DNA of 64,000 bases from Halichoerus grypus (lineage: Eukaryota > Chordata > Mammalia > Carnivora > Phocidae): the NCBI RefSeq assembly GCF_964656455.1, contig NC_135718.1:19604449-19668448 (forward strand), read 5' to 3'. Under the pieces are notes generated by a model. The model saw nothing but the letters and a program-made list of their open reading frames with translations. It was not told the DNA's origin and made no database searches. The first letter of the stretch is position 1. Each line of letters opens with the position of its first letter. The position numbers and the translations under genes were made by a program. This document shows, piece after piece, positions 1-10,605 of the stretch.

Positions 1-312
1 GCCCCTGGACTCTCCCTAGGAACTGCTTCACACCACTTCCCTGGACCCTGAGGGAGCAAGACAAGAAAACATTGAGGGCAGCCCTTCTTCAAAGAAGAAA
101 CACTCCCTTGCTTCCTTCAGGGCAAATATCAGCTCTTCCCTCCCCCAGGAGCTTCTCAGGATGCTCCACGAACTGCTGAGAAGTCAAGTCTCTTCCCTGG
201 GAAGCCTTTGAGGAGCCTTACGGTTTTTCCTCCGAGGAGTACAGCCAGGCTCTGCGCTCAGCACTGTCCACGCGGGCCTTCCGTGAACGCCGGGCACGGC
301 CAGTGGGGATCC

Positions 313-400
313 CCATCTTACAGAGACTCAGAGGGAGTAAGGGGCTTGCCCGAGGCCACACCACTGGTTCGTGGAGGAGTGGAGACCTGAGTGCCGCACT
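313..400 (-). mobile_element. MIR SINE fragment
   Basis: Resembles reverse-strand MIR core (TTACAGAGACTCAGAGGG ... CTTGCCCGAGGCCACACC). Diverged. Confidence 0.5.
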
Positions 401-742
401 CTGTGCCCCGCACCACCCACCACATTGCCACGAGATGCCTCCTCCTGGGGCTTCTCTTCCAGCGTGGCAGTCCCTGGCAGGAGCTGGGACTTGCAATTGG
501 GGCCTCCGTGCCCCATTGCCACATGTCGATGGTGGTCAGCTGGTCTTCACACGCAGCTGTGTGAAGCTCTGTGTCCCCACACTGTGGAGCCAACAGCAGA
601 ATCGGCATGCTGACCCCTGTGCGGAGTCTCTTACAGCTCTATATAAGGGGGGATAGGGTTCCAGAACCCATAGAAAGTTATTACCTCATTTTGTCTTCAA
701 AAAACTGTTTTCAGAGCCAGAGGACAAGAGAACCAGTATACT

Positions 743-815
743 ACTATAGCAAGAGGGAAACTGAGGCCCAGGACACGTGGCTGACTGGTGGCCACACAGG
801 TTAGCCAGGCTTCGG
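743..815 (-). mobile_element. MIR SINE fragment
   Basis: AGAGGGAAACTGAGGCCCAG followed by GGCCACACAGGTTAGCCAGG resembles antisense MIR. Confidence 0.4.
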
Positions 816-2109
816 AGCAGGTCGCAGAGTCCTGTTCTTCCTTCCTGCAGAAGCACAAGGCTCTCTTCTTTTGTCTTTTTTCAAAAGCGTTCTTTGCGAA
901 GAACTGGAAGTTCAACAATAGTAAAGTGTGAAAGATGATTATGAGAACCACTACTTACTGCTTCTGCTATTAGCTTTCAACTATTAAGTGCTTATTGTAC
1001 GTAGGAGTTTACAGTGTTATCACGAGGAGTTAAATGGGACCCAAAGCCCATGGGAGCCAGCGTGCTCCAATGGGCCAGTTTCCTGCCGCAGATGGGGCGG
1101 GTGCTTTTAGGCCATGGGTTCATCACCTTCTGTGACTGCATGGAGGTCTTACAGCTTAGACTCCACTGGAGACCCACAGGAGAAGCGTGAGAAAATTTGC
1201 CAGGGTCTGACTGCCAAGTAGTAATTCTGAGCAGACTTTGTGAGCTAACCCACCTCCCTCAGTCGCTCTGACCTCTGCCCTGTCTAGTGGCTTTTCCAGA
1301 TGCCCTGATCCTTGAAGAAATAGTCCACCTCTAGAACCACCAGCGTTGGAGCCCTCAGTCTGCTGAGCCCTGCCCTGGGTCTGGCCGCTGGAGAAGGCCA
1401 GCATGCCCTGGGGTGTGCATAAGCTGCTGTCTTTGGACCCTGGTTCCCATGATCAAAGGTGAGTAGCGTAAGAGGAAAAGAAGAGCACAGAAGATGGGCC
1501 CCCGAGCTGCGGCCCCAAGGAGCAGCCATTGAGGAGAAGGAGGTGTGAGCCCAGCCAGCAGTGAGGAACCCAGGCCAGTGGAGCCTGGGCTCTGCCCTGG
1601 AGGGTGCCCAGGAGGGTGGGGCGAGGGCTCAGGGGCCAACAGCCTCCATAAGGAGAGCCTCACCCCTCGTGAGGTGCCTGCCTCAGCGCTGGCTCTGCCC
1701 AGCCCACACCCGCTCCCTTGAGCTCCAAGTGTAGTCGTGGTACTATTCACAAGCTGACTTCTGTTTTCTTTTCAGAGCCAAAAAAGACATCAAGCTGTCA
1801 AAGAGACTTTTCCAACATTCGGGCTGGGTGGAGGTGCTCGGAGAGAGTCTTTCATTTCTTTGCACCATGGGGAAATGGTCAAACACAGGGTTTTAATTCA
1901 TCCTTGGGGTGGAAAAATGGGGTCCTCCCTCAGGGTTGGAAAAGAGCCCTAGATCTCCAAGCAGGGAACAGGCCGCCCCCACAGCCCCCTGCCTCATCTC
2001 CCCTAAAGAAGAGGAGAGCTCTGAGTCAGAGCCACTCATGTGTCATGGTACCTTGGGCACCTGTGTGTGTGGGAGGGGTGGGGGGCAGGGGACAGCCAGG
2101 ATGCCACCA

Positions 2110-2340
2110 GCAAGAAGATCTAGCATTGATTCAGTGCTCACTGCCTTCCTACTGTGTGAAGTCTGTTGGACCTTTACATCAACCATTGCATTTCATCCTT
2201 ACCACACAAGGAAGGTATTGCCATCTTCCCATTTTATGGAGGAGGAAACCGAGGCTCAGAGGTCCTACAGCGGTAAGCCGCAGAGCTGGGATGTGGACTC
2301 TGGTCTGACTTCAGAGTCTGAGCCCTTGGCCATGGAACCA
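2110..2340 (-). mobile_element. MIR SINE, near full length
   Basis: Runs from the ATTGATTCAGTGCTCACTGC tail region through CCCATTTTATGGAGGAGGAA and CCGAGGCTCAGAGGTC to GAGCCCTTGGCC, all in reverse MIR order. Confidence 0.75.
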
Positions 2341-4261
2341 GGATCCTCACAGTGGCGTCTGGAAACCACCTGCCTGGGGAACTCCCAGGATGCTGGGTCA
2401 AAATGCGGTGTCTGGAGTCCTGCCGGGGTTTGCTGAATCAGAACCTCAGGGAATGGGGCTGGAAGCTAGGACTCAGACGACCTTCCAGTCAGGTGGACTG
2501 CAAAGTCTGAGGTCCCCCGTGTGCTGAGCTCCACTGTCCACTAAGTGTGAGGTAAGAAGGTCCCAGGCGCAGAGGGTCCTCCTTGACACACGCTCGGCAC
2601 ACAGTTTGGAGTTACTTCAGTGACAGGGGCATCCCTCAGAGAGCTCCCCCAGCCCGTGGTGGTTGTCCTCCCATCCCATCTGTGTTAGCTGGGGCCTGGC
2701 CAGTTAGCTCCTAGCCCCAGGCCTGAATTCTCCAGGTCCACAGGAGGCCTGGGGGGTGCTTCTATTACGTTAGCCCGAGTTCTTGCCAGGACTGTGGCCC
2801 CCTTGCCAGCTTTTGACCCCCCTAATCCGTCCATTCTGAGAAGCTGCCCCCAGAAGCCTCCTCTCCTTCCTTCCTGCGAACATGCTGTCCACCGGCCTGT
2901 GCTCTCTGCCCCACTCTTCCAAGCAGGTCACCAGCCCAGGATGATCTTCACTCGAGTGACAGCGACTGGAGTCAGGGACAGTGATGTCCTGGTGGGGTTG
3001 TTAGGTGGCCCCGCTGTCTTCTGAGGCACGGTGAGAGGTAGGGAGGAGAGGTGTGTGGCAAAAGCCTAGTGACACACGACAAGCCAGGCAGGCCTTCCCG
3101 ACTCACCGAGGCGGCAGCAGGAGACCTTGGGAACACACTGATGCAGAACGATCCCTCCCGGCCTGGAAATGCCAGCAGGTAGGGTAGGGAGAGCCTGCTA
3201 ATAGCCGGGGCCCATATGCCCCCCCACAGACTCCATAATCTGCTCCTGCCCCCCGACATCACCCTGGGAAATGTGTGGGACCCACTTCCTCTAAGCCCTC
3301 GTGACTCAGCTGGTCTTCACAGCTGCTCTGGATGTTATTTTTAACCTGACTTCACCTGGGTGGGGTGGGGACCAGATCTGCCTGGACGATTCCACTCACC
3401 AGGCTGGTCCCAGGCAGAGGAGGAAGGTGACAAACTCCGCTTTCTGGCACTTCAAAGAACCTCTCCCCTGGAAGCGAACGCCGTGCAACCCATCTGCAAA
3501 CTGACCTGCCTCACCTGCCCGGCCGGGCTGGGTCTCGGGACGGCTGCTGGCCGCCCATCGGGTTGGTATGTCCAGGCCAGGGGGGAAGGCAGCCCGAGAG
3601 GCTGTAGAGTCGCCAGAGACGGAGGTTTCTGAGCAGGCCAGCAGCAGCCCAGGTCTCTCTCCTTCCGCCAGTTGAGCCTCCTCCTCGTCCTCCCACCATG
3701 CCACGTCGTCCACACGTCCTCCAGGAGAAGGGCAACGCAGACGCACACGCACTCCGTCTGTTTGGCCATGGCTGGTCCAGACAGCAAGTCCTGTTCCTTC
3801 TCCATCTGGCTCTGTTGCTGAACTTTCTGCTGAGCTCCTTCCAACCCTGTCGGCAGCCCTCCTGCCAGGAGGAGCCAGTGCCAGGGAGAACAGAGTAATT
3901 GCCTCTCGTGTGTGCACGCAGAGCCTTCATTAACACATCCCCAGAGTGGCATTTGCAGCCCTCTGTCACAGCACCCCCCGTCGAGTAGCACGCAATTCAT
4001 CACCCCCAGATTCTCCGCTGTCTTGAAAGAACCAATTAGTCCTGTGTTTTTGCCTGTTTCTTTGGCTCATTCGGAAAGTCATGTCGTTGGTGTCGTTGTT
4101 CCTTAATGAGAGAAGGTTTCTCTGTGGGCTTGCCCACTCAATGGCGCACAGAAGGGACCTGGCCCAGTCATTCCCCGTTTTTCTTTTGTGGCACCAGGAA
4201 GCAATGCTTGCATTCCAGAGGACGTGGAAGGAAGAGTATGGGGTGGAGGGGGCAGGAGACT

Positions 4262-4362
4262 TGGGTTTTAGTAATGGCTCAGCCAATGGTTAGGTGTGTG
4301 ATCTTGAGCAAAACATTTCCAAACGTTACTTTCTTCACTTACAAAATAAGGCGGCATTGACA
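4262..4362 (+). mobile_element. MIR SINE fragment
   Basis: GTGTGATCTTGAGCAAAACA and CTTCACTTACAAAATAAGGC match forward MIR. Confidence 0.6.
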
Positions 4363-4365
4363 AGC

Positions 4366-4515
4366 TCATGGAATCTTAGAGCTCATCTAGTTTACCTGTC
4401 ACTTTACAGATAGGTAAACTGAGGCGCGGGGTGGCCATTCAGCTCACCCATACTCATGTGGGCTAAGTGGTGTTAAGACTTGAGACCTCAGTTCCGGCTT
4501 TCTGTCTCCTAAACT
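4366..4515 (-). mobile_element. MIR-family fragment, opposite to its neighbour
   Basis: CATCTAGTTTACCTGTCACT then TTTACAGATAGGTAAACTGA and TCCGGCTTTCTGTCTCC match reverse MIR-type sequence (possibly MIR3). It abuts the forward MIR at 4262-4362. Confidence 0.55.
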
Positions 4516-4656
4516 GGGGCAGGGGGGGGATTGGATGAAAATAAGAAGCATGTCAGGAGAGCAAAGACGCGGTAAAGGGACTCCGTGCTTTGTACATGTA
4601 GGAAGCTACGGAAGGATGACTTCTCCCTCACATCGAAGATTGCAGTGCTGAAAGGA

Positions 4657-4846
4657 ACGGTTCTCACCCAGGGGCCATTTTCGCCTTAGGGGACCTTTGG
4701 CAAATTTCTGGAGACATTTTTGGTTGTTCCAGTGGGGGAGGGGAGGGTGGGGAGACATCTAGTGGGTAGGGTCCAGGAGGCTCCAAGCACAGGACAGGGA
4801 ATGATCTGGCCCAAAGTGTCAACAGTGCTACGGTTGAGACCCCAGC
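4657..4846 (+). mobile_element. Non-autonomous hAT-type DNA transposon fragment
   Basis: ACGGTTCTCACCCAGGGGCC, GGAGACATTTTTGGTTGTTC and CATCTAGTGGGTAGGGTCCA to CTACGGTTGAGACCCC match a common mammalian MER-class element with GGTTCTCA/TGAGA-type ends. I do not name the subfamily. Confidence 0.6.
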
Positions 4847-4962
4847 TGGACACCAGCTCCTTTCTCTACTGCCACCTGTCCTGGAGTTTTAAAAATTCTC
4901 ATTTCCTTGTCTTCAGCTTCAAAGGAACTATCTTTTCCTGATTTTGCTATTGATGCTGATTT

Positions 4963-5169
4963 TATTATTATTTATTATTTTTAAAGATTTACTTATTTAT
5001 TTGACAGAGAGAGACACAGCGAGAGAGGGAACACAAGCAGGAGAGTGGGACAGGGAGAAGCAGGCTTCCCGCAGAGCAGGGAGCCCGATTGGGGGCTCGA
5101 TCCCAGGACCCTGGGACCATGACCTGAGCCGAAGGCAGACGCTTAACGAATGAGCCACCCAGGCGCCCC
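4963..5169 (-). mobile_element. SINEC (tRNA-derived carnivore SINE)
   Basis: Reverse-strand SINE with T-rich tail, GACAGAGAGAGACACAGCGA, and terminal CCACCCAGGCGCCCC. TSD TTGATGCTGATTT at 4950-4962 and 5170-5182. Confidence 0.95.
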
Positions 5170-5676
5170 TTGATGCTGATTTAAAAAATAATTACTTTCT
5201 TGCATATAAAAATCATCCATGCTCCTTTTAGAGAATTTAGAGTATTTAGAAATGTACAAGAAAAATAAAAATCAGTCCCACCACACAGAGGTCTAGTGTA
5301 GTGGGACTAGTAAGAATATTTTGATATTTGGTATTTTTTCCACATTACCTGAGATTCACTGAGCACACTCTGCTTTCTCCTGTCTCATGGCGTTTCTCAG
5401 CAATCCTCTCTGCCCTCTCTCCGACCCCCACTGTTGAAATCATATCTGTCATCTAGGTCGCTTCAAACAGCACCTCCTCCAGGAAGCACCGCAGGCCACA
5501 AATGACCCCACCGGAGCCGGAAGTGAATGCTCCTGTCTCTCTGTATCTCACAAATGCCAAATGTGACATGCTGGGTTTTTGCTTTTGTTTTTGTTTTGGT
5601 ATTTCAGTTCTCCGTAAATGCCTTGAGGATGGGGATTAAATTTTAGTGTACTGATGAGTGCTCCCTCCTCTTCTGG

Positions 5677-5684
5677 CGAGCGCG

Positions 5685-5715
<31 letters not shown>

Positions 5716-5716
5716 A
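5677..5716. repeat. (CG)6(CA)12 alternating purine-pyrimidine tract
   Basis: CG dinucleotides at 5681-5692 run straight into CA dinucleotides to 5716, about 40 bp of strict purine-pyrimidine alternation. This is a classic Z-DNA-prone sequence. Confidence 0.95.
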
Positions 5717-5959
5717 GTGGTGTAAGTACAACACCGAAGATGGATCTGTCCCCTTTCCTCTCCTGACATCACTGTCCTCTGACTTCCAGACTAAATAACC
5801 ATCCTTTAGTTCTTAGTCACACAGAACATTTCAATCAGTGGCTTTTGTTGCTCCATCATTTGGGATTATTCTGGAACTCTTTTTCCAACTGCATGCATCT
5901 CGGAGACATTTAGTATTATAATAAAAATCAAAAGCTTTAACTGAAAGACTCGCTACTAT

Positions 5960-6125
5960 TTCAGGCATTGGGATAGATGCTTATGTTAACGTTCTGATTC
6001 AACCTAAACTACCTACAAATGTGAAAGCCGAAGCCCGCAAGGCATTATGGTTCTGCCCCGGGTCACCTGGCAGACCAGAGGAGGCACTGGGATTTAACCC
6101 AGAGCCACCTGGCTCCACAGCTAGG
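5960..6125 (-). mobile_element. MIR SINE fragment
   Basis: TCAGGCATTGGGATAGATGC, then GGCACTGGGATTTAACCCAG in reverse MIR order. Confidence 0.55.
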
Positions 6126-6415
6126 GGCCCCTCCTTGAAGTTTCTCAAGTGCTGTGCAATAGGCCTGCTCCTGCCCACCTGTTTTCACAGGAAGAGGCAG
6201 CAAGCGGGGGCATCAGTGCCTCTGGTCTGGGTGGCTCCAGGCAAGGCGTCTCCCTAAAGGGAAGTCACAGAGCCCAACCCAGCTCCTCGGCCGTGGGAAC
6301 CTCTGGCTGGTGGCAGGGTGACCTGCTGGGGGAGCCTGGTGGACGGCTCGAGTGCAATCCAAGGTCCCGGGAGGCTGAGCATCCGGAAGTCTAGCCTCTT
6401 GCTCTGGTATTTCCT

Positions 6416-6611
6416 TTTTTTTTTTAAGATTTTATTTATTTATTTGAGAGAGAGAGAACGAGAGACAGAGAGCATGAGAGGGAGGAGGGTCAGAGGGAGA
6501 AGCAGACTCCCTGCCGAGCAGGGAGCCCGATGTGGGACTCGATCCCGGGACTCCAGGACCATGACCTGAGCCGAAGGCAGTCGCCCAACCAACTGAGCCA
6601 CCCAGGCGCCC
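6416..6611 (-). mobile_element. SINEC
   Basis: Reverse SINEC ending CCACCCAGGCGCCC. A perfect 20-bp TSD, CTCTTGCTCTGGTATTTCCT, lies at 6396-6415 and 6612-6631. Confidence 0.96.
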
Positions 6612-6904
6612 CTCTTGCTCTGGTATTTCCTGATGCCTTGTGCGAAGTGTCTTACGCAGGAGGCTAGCAGGGCTTCCCCTGCAGACACCTGTCTGCTGGG
6701 AGGGCTGGTGTCCCCTTTCTTTTTGTCAGAGGGCTGATCCGCTGGTCTGAGCAGGGGAGGTCTGGGGCTGGGCCCTACCAGAGGAGGGCACACTCTCCTT
6801 CCCTCGCCATGCCCTCCTTCCCAGACAGGTTCAGCCCCACTCTCAAGGTTCGAGAGTTGTTTCTGCTACTTCTGAGGAGTTCTTTCCTTTCGTGGTGTGG
6901 CAGA

Positions 6905-7095
6905 CCAAGTACAGGGTTAGCTTTGTCTCAAGCCCAGTTGTGCCAACAAAGTGATCTTGTGCAAGTCACTGGCTTTCTTGGAGCCTCAGTTCCTCCATCT
7001 ACAAAATGGAGAGAATGACGCCCAACCTCAGAAGGCTGGGATGAGGATTCAGTGGATGACGAAGAGACACTGATGTGTTGTAGGTGCTCAAAAAT
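6905..7095 (+). mobile_element. MIR SINE
   Basis: GTGATCTTGTGCAAGTCACT, GAGCCTCAGTTCCTCCATCT, ACAAAATGGAGAGAATGACG and a GTAGGTGCTCAAAA tail match forward MIR. Confidence 0.8.
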
Positions 7096-7369
7096 CTCTC
7101 TCTTCCTTGCTGCTAGACAGCGGAGGACGGTGGGAGGGCGGTTGGAAAACACGTGGGGAAGGAAAGTGGGCTGGAACGGGGAGGCGGCAGGGGCAGGCAA
7201 GGAGTGGCCCAGGGCCTCCTATTTGTTTTTCCACCTGGAGCCCTGGTGGAAGGGAATCCCTCTGCTGGTTGCCCGTAGCCTTGCTCAAATCATCATTGGC
7301 GCGGACGAAACCTGCCGTTCAGAACCTCTACGTGGGCTCAGAATCAGCCTCACTCCATTTCCATGAGGC

Positions 7370-7545
7370 AGTTGAGCACAGTGGTTAGAAGAACAATCTC
7401 CAGGCTGCCTGGCACACGGGCTCTGCCACTCTGTGACCTCAGGCAAGTTGCTTAATTTTAGAGCTTCAGTTTTCTTATCTGTAAAATGGGACGTTAACAC
7501 CTGATTGGGTTGCCTGGGATGATTAAATTAGATCCTGCATGGGCT
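7370..7545 (+). mobile_element. MIR SINE
   Basis: GAGCACAGTGGTTAGAAGAA, CTCTGCCACTCTGTGACCTC and TTATCTGTAAAATGGGACGT follow forward MIR closely. Confidence 0.85.
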
Positions 7546-8611
7546 GTGCCGGGCTGAGCCTTGTATGTGCTTTAATCGGCCGGCTACTAGTGTTCGTTCT
7601 GGGTGTTGTGATCACTCCTAGCCATATCCTGGGCAGCCTGAGTTGGAGACATGCTCATGGGAGAGCGTGGCTGGTTCACGCACCTGGCAAGCCGCCTCAT
7701 CCGCTGGGTGACGACGGGTGAGCCACTGGGTCAGCCTCACGGCTGAGGACTGGCAGCCCAGGTGTCAGCAGAGGCCACATTCCAGGGACATTCCTCCTTG
7801 GCAGAAACTTCAAAACCAGAGGAAGATATTACTCAGACAGATTCAGAAGTCATTCCAGGATGTCAAACGCAAGGCTTATGATGCAGACAAGCTGATGATA
7901 ATATGGAGTGCTCCGCACGAGCGGGCTGGACTGTCGCCTGGCTGCCCCGAGGCAGAGGGCGTGGGGTGGGGGGCTTGGGTCCAGGATGGAGGCTGACAGT
8001 GAGCGACCCCACTCCATCCCAGGCCTTCTTGCACAAAGCCCCTGAAGACAGAATTCAGATTCCTGCCAGCAAGAATAGGCCTCCTAAAGCTGTGGCTTCT
8101 TCCTCCTCCCCCTCCCTCCTATGAGGAAGTCCCCTGGGGTGGGGGTGGGGGCTCAGCTGACTGACTAGTGTTCTCTCCTGGAGCCTCCATGTTGTGATGG
8201 GCACGTGGCCAGAGACTGGGTCCTTCAGTTGGGGGCTTTCAGTGGCCCCTGTTGTGGACCTGACCCCCGGCTAGGTTTACTGTCCCCAGCTGGAAAAGAC
8301 CCTAGGGAGCTCACAGTGCAAGGGGAGAGGGACAGGCTGTAAACACAGCACACAAAGGCCATGAGTTGGCGGAACAGCATCATGCTGCTGAGAGCAGAGC
8401 CCCCCAGAGCAGGTGGGAAGTGGCGGCCGGGGTGCAGGCCAGAGACCCGGCTCAGCGGTAGGTCTGGGCACGAAAGGGGGGAGCCACACGCCCCTGTAGC
8501 TGCTGCAGGAGGTGGTGAAGGGTAGCTGGCCGGGCCGGAGGGGAAGCCGGCACAGCCAGAGGAAGAGGAAGGGGCTCAGAGACAAAGGAAAGAGGAAGGG
8601 GGATGAATACG
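7546..8611. other. Intergenic, nothing recognised
   Basis: No gene or repeat recognised. A G-rich stretch (three runs of 4-5 G) lies near 8136-8152, one run short of a simple quadruplex motif. Confidence 0.5.
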
Positions 8612-8735
8612 CCCTGAGCGCCTTAGCCAGGCCCTGGGCTAAGGAGTGTTCCTTTAATCCTGCAAACATCTCTCCGGCGTGGGTGGTAGAGTCCCCCCCA
8701 AACAGGAAGGTGAGGCCCAGAGAGCATCTGTGACT
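8612..8735 (-). mobile_element. MIR SINE fragment
   Basis: GCGCCTTAGCCAGGCCCTGG, TTTAATCCTGCAAACATCTC, AGGTGAGGCCCAGAGAGC: reverse MIR. Confidence 0.6.
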
Positions 8736-10494
8736 CGGCCCGGTTCTTAGGCTGCAGGTCTCCAACTGTCACCCCGGGCCCTGCTGTCTGCCTATCTTCA
8801 GGCCACCAGACTTGTGGAGGAGAGCCGCGCGCTTTGCAGAGTAGGGCAGCCTTGCAGAACCTCCGCTGCCGGGTGAGATGACGCAGGCCACTGCTGCCTC
8901 ACATGACTTGTCGATATTTTCATTTATTTGCTTATTCTAACTCAGCCAAGAACTTCAAAGGAGCATCATTCCTGGAGGATTTGTTCATCGATGTGTCACA
9001 GTCTAGCTACTGAGCCCATGGGCAGGAAGGAAATAGGCGGGTTCAGAGACCCAAACATCTATCCCCTATGTGTCTTGTAACGTTGGGGAGCCGAGACTCC
9101 TGCAGCCGAGACTTCTGCAGGAGGAGGTTGCTGCTGGGTGCTGGCCCTCCACCTGTGCCTGCCCGGGTGCACCCCCCAAACATGGAAGTCGCTGTCCCTG
9201 TGAGGATGAAGATCCAGGGGTGCAGAGCAAGGGCTATTGCTGGGCAAGCTGAGGGCGGAGTTAGCCCAGTGACCTACTGGCCTGGCTCACGCAGCCAGCC
9301 CGGGGGGCGGGGGGGGGGGCTGATCTGAGGTTTGCACAGGTCTCAGGGGCGCATGCGCTCACGCTCCAGTCCCCAGAGCAGCGCTTGTGCTTCTCCTCCA
9401 GGTCTCCACTGGTTTGAAGCCCAGTTCCGTTCCGGGGTGGCTTTTTCCCTCCTTCTTGTCCCCCTTTCCTTTAGAGCTCGGGGGGTTGGGGTGGGAGAGC
9501 AAAGGTGGAGATGCGCTGTTTTGCACAAGAGACTTGCCTGCACGTCATCCCAGCACCGAGTTCCGTTCACAGAGGAAGTGAGAGGTGTCCGATTCGGTCA
9601 TGCAGAACACAGCTGGGCTGCTGGAAACGAAACACGGTGGCTGCTCTGAAGGAGGTGTTGTCCCTGGGCTGCTACAGGGTTGAGTCACAGCAGATGCCAC
9701 TCCCACGTCCAAAATACCGGGCCATTGTCCCAGGGAGGTGGGCCCCTCACTCAGGTCATTTCCGACCCACTCCCCGGAATCACATTAAAGGAAAGGCAAG
9801 CCGAGGAAAAGCCCAGAAACCAGGCTGGCTCAGCAGGCCAAGAGCGGGGAGAGTCGGCCCGCCAGAGCGGCGCCTGCTGCGGGACCCCCACCCCCGCTGG
9901 GCCATCCTGGCCTTGGTGCACATCGGGACCCGGGAGCCAAGCTCGGGTGTGCGGCATCCAGAGTTAGAATTGGGGGGCATTCCTTAATAAAAAGAACACA
10001 AAATTCTGAAAACAAAGTTAAGGACAAAAGTGAGTATTTATTTAGATGCGGGGGCGGGGACCACGGTAAATTGCTGACCCCGCACAGATTCAGGGCCGGT
10101 TCCTCAGAGACCTCCTTACCAGGTTACTGGAAATGCAATCGTAGACACTTCCTGTTTGCACCCTGCGCCCCTTCCCTGCTTGGAGCCCTCCCAGCCTCTC
10201 CCAGCTCTGAGGGCCCCAGAAGCCAGTCAACTTTACAGTAAGTGTTCCTCCGGTGGGACCTCAGAGTGGACAGTCCGACAACCGCGAGAGCTGTGGGCAC
10301 GTAGACACCACCCAGCACAGCTGTCCCTGGCTGTTTTGGGGGTCCTGGTCTCCTTTGAGAATTGAATGACAGCTGTGGACCCTCCCCAGAAAAATGCGTA
10401 ATACTCATATCCACTACACTTTCCAGACCATTCCAGGGATTCTTGGACCCCCAGAAAGCTTACCTATGGATCCCAGGTAGGGCTCCCCTGACCT
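8736..10494. other. GC-rich intergenic tract, nothing recognised
   Basis: No gene or clear repeat. It contains a G6-C-G11 run at 9302-9319. Confidence 0.5.
9302..9319 (+). repeat. G-tract with quadruplex potential
   Basis: Six G, one C, eleven G. The run can supply four G-triplets with very short loops. Confidence 0.7.
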
Positions 10495-10605
10495 AGTGCG
10501 ATCCATTCATTTCACAGATGAGGCAACAAATACCCAGAGTGGGGGGTGACTTGTTCAAGGTCACACATGGTCAGCAGGAAGCAGAGCCAGGACTCGAATC
10601 CAGCC
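10495..10605 (-). mobile_element. MIR SINE fragment
   Basis: TTCACAGATGAGGCAACAAA, GACTTGTTCAAGGTCACACA and GGACTCGAATCCAGCC are reverse MIR. Confidence 0.75.

Larger units (their letters stand above)
1..4949. other. GC-rich intergenic tract, no gene recognised
   Basis: Many open frames exist on both strands (up to 183 codons near 3452-4003), but they overlap each other, lack recognisable domains and look like the low stop density of GC-rich DNA. MIR fragments and one hAT fragment are listed separately. From 2341 to 4261 I recognise nothing. Confidence 0.6.

Noticed and set aside
638..650. TATA-box-like CTATATAAGG followed by GGGGG
   Set aside because: No initiator, exon or conserved ORF follows, and a single TATA-like match is expected by chance.
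3396..4003. Overlapping reverse-strand ORFs of 152-183 codons
   Set aside because: Three frames are open together in GC-rich DNA, with no recognisable domain, splice context or codon bias. They look like chance openings.
7770..7900. Possible exon-like segment (GAAACTTCAAAACCAGAGGA onward)
   Set aside because: It can be read open in places, but I recognise no protein and see no convincing pair of splice sites.
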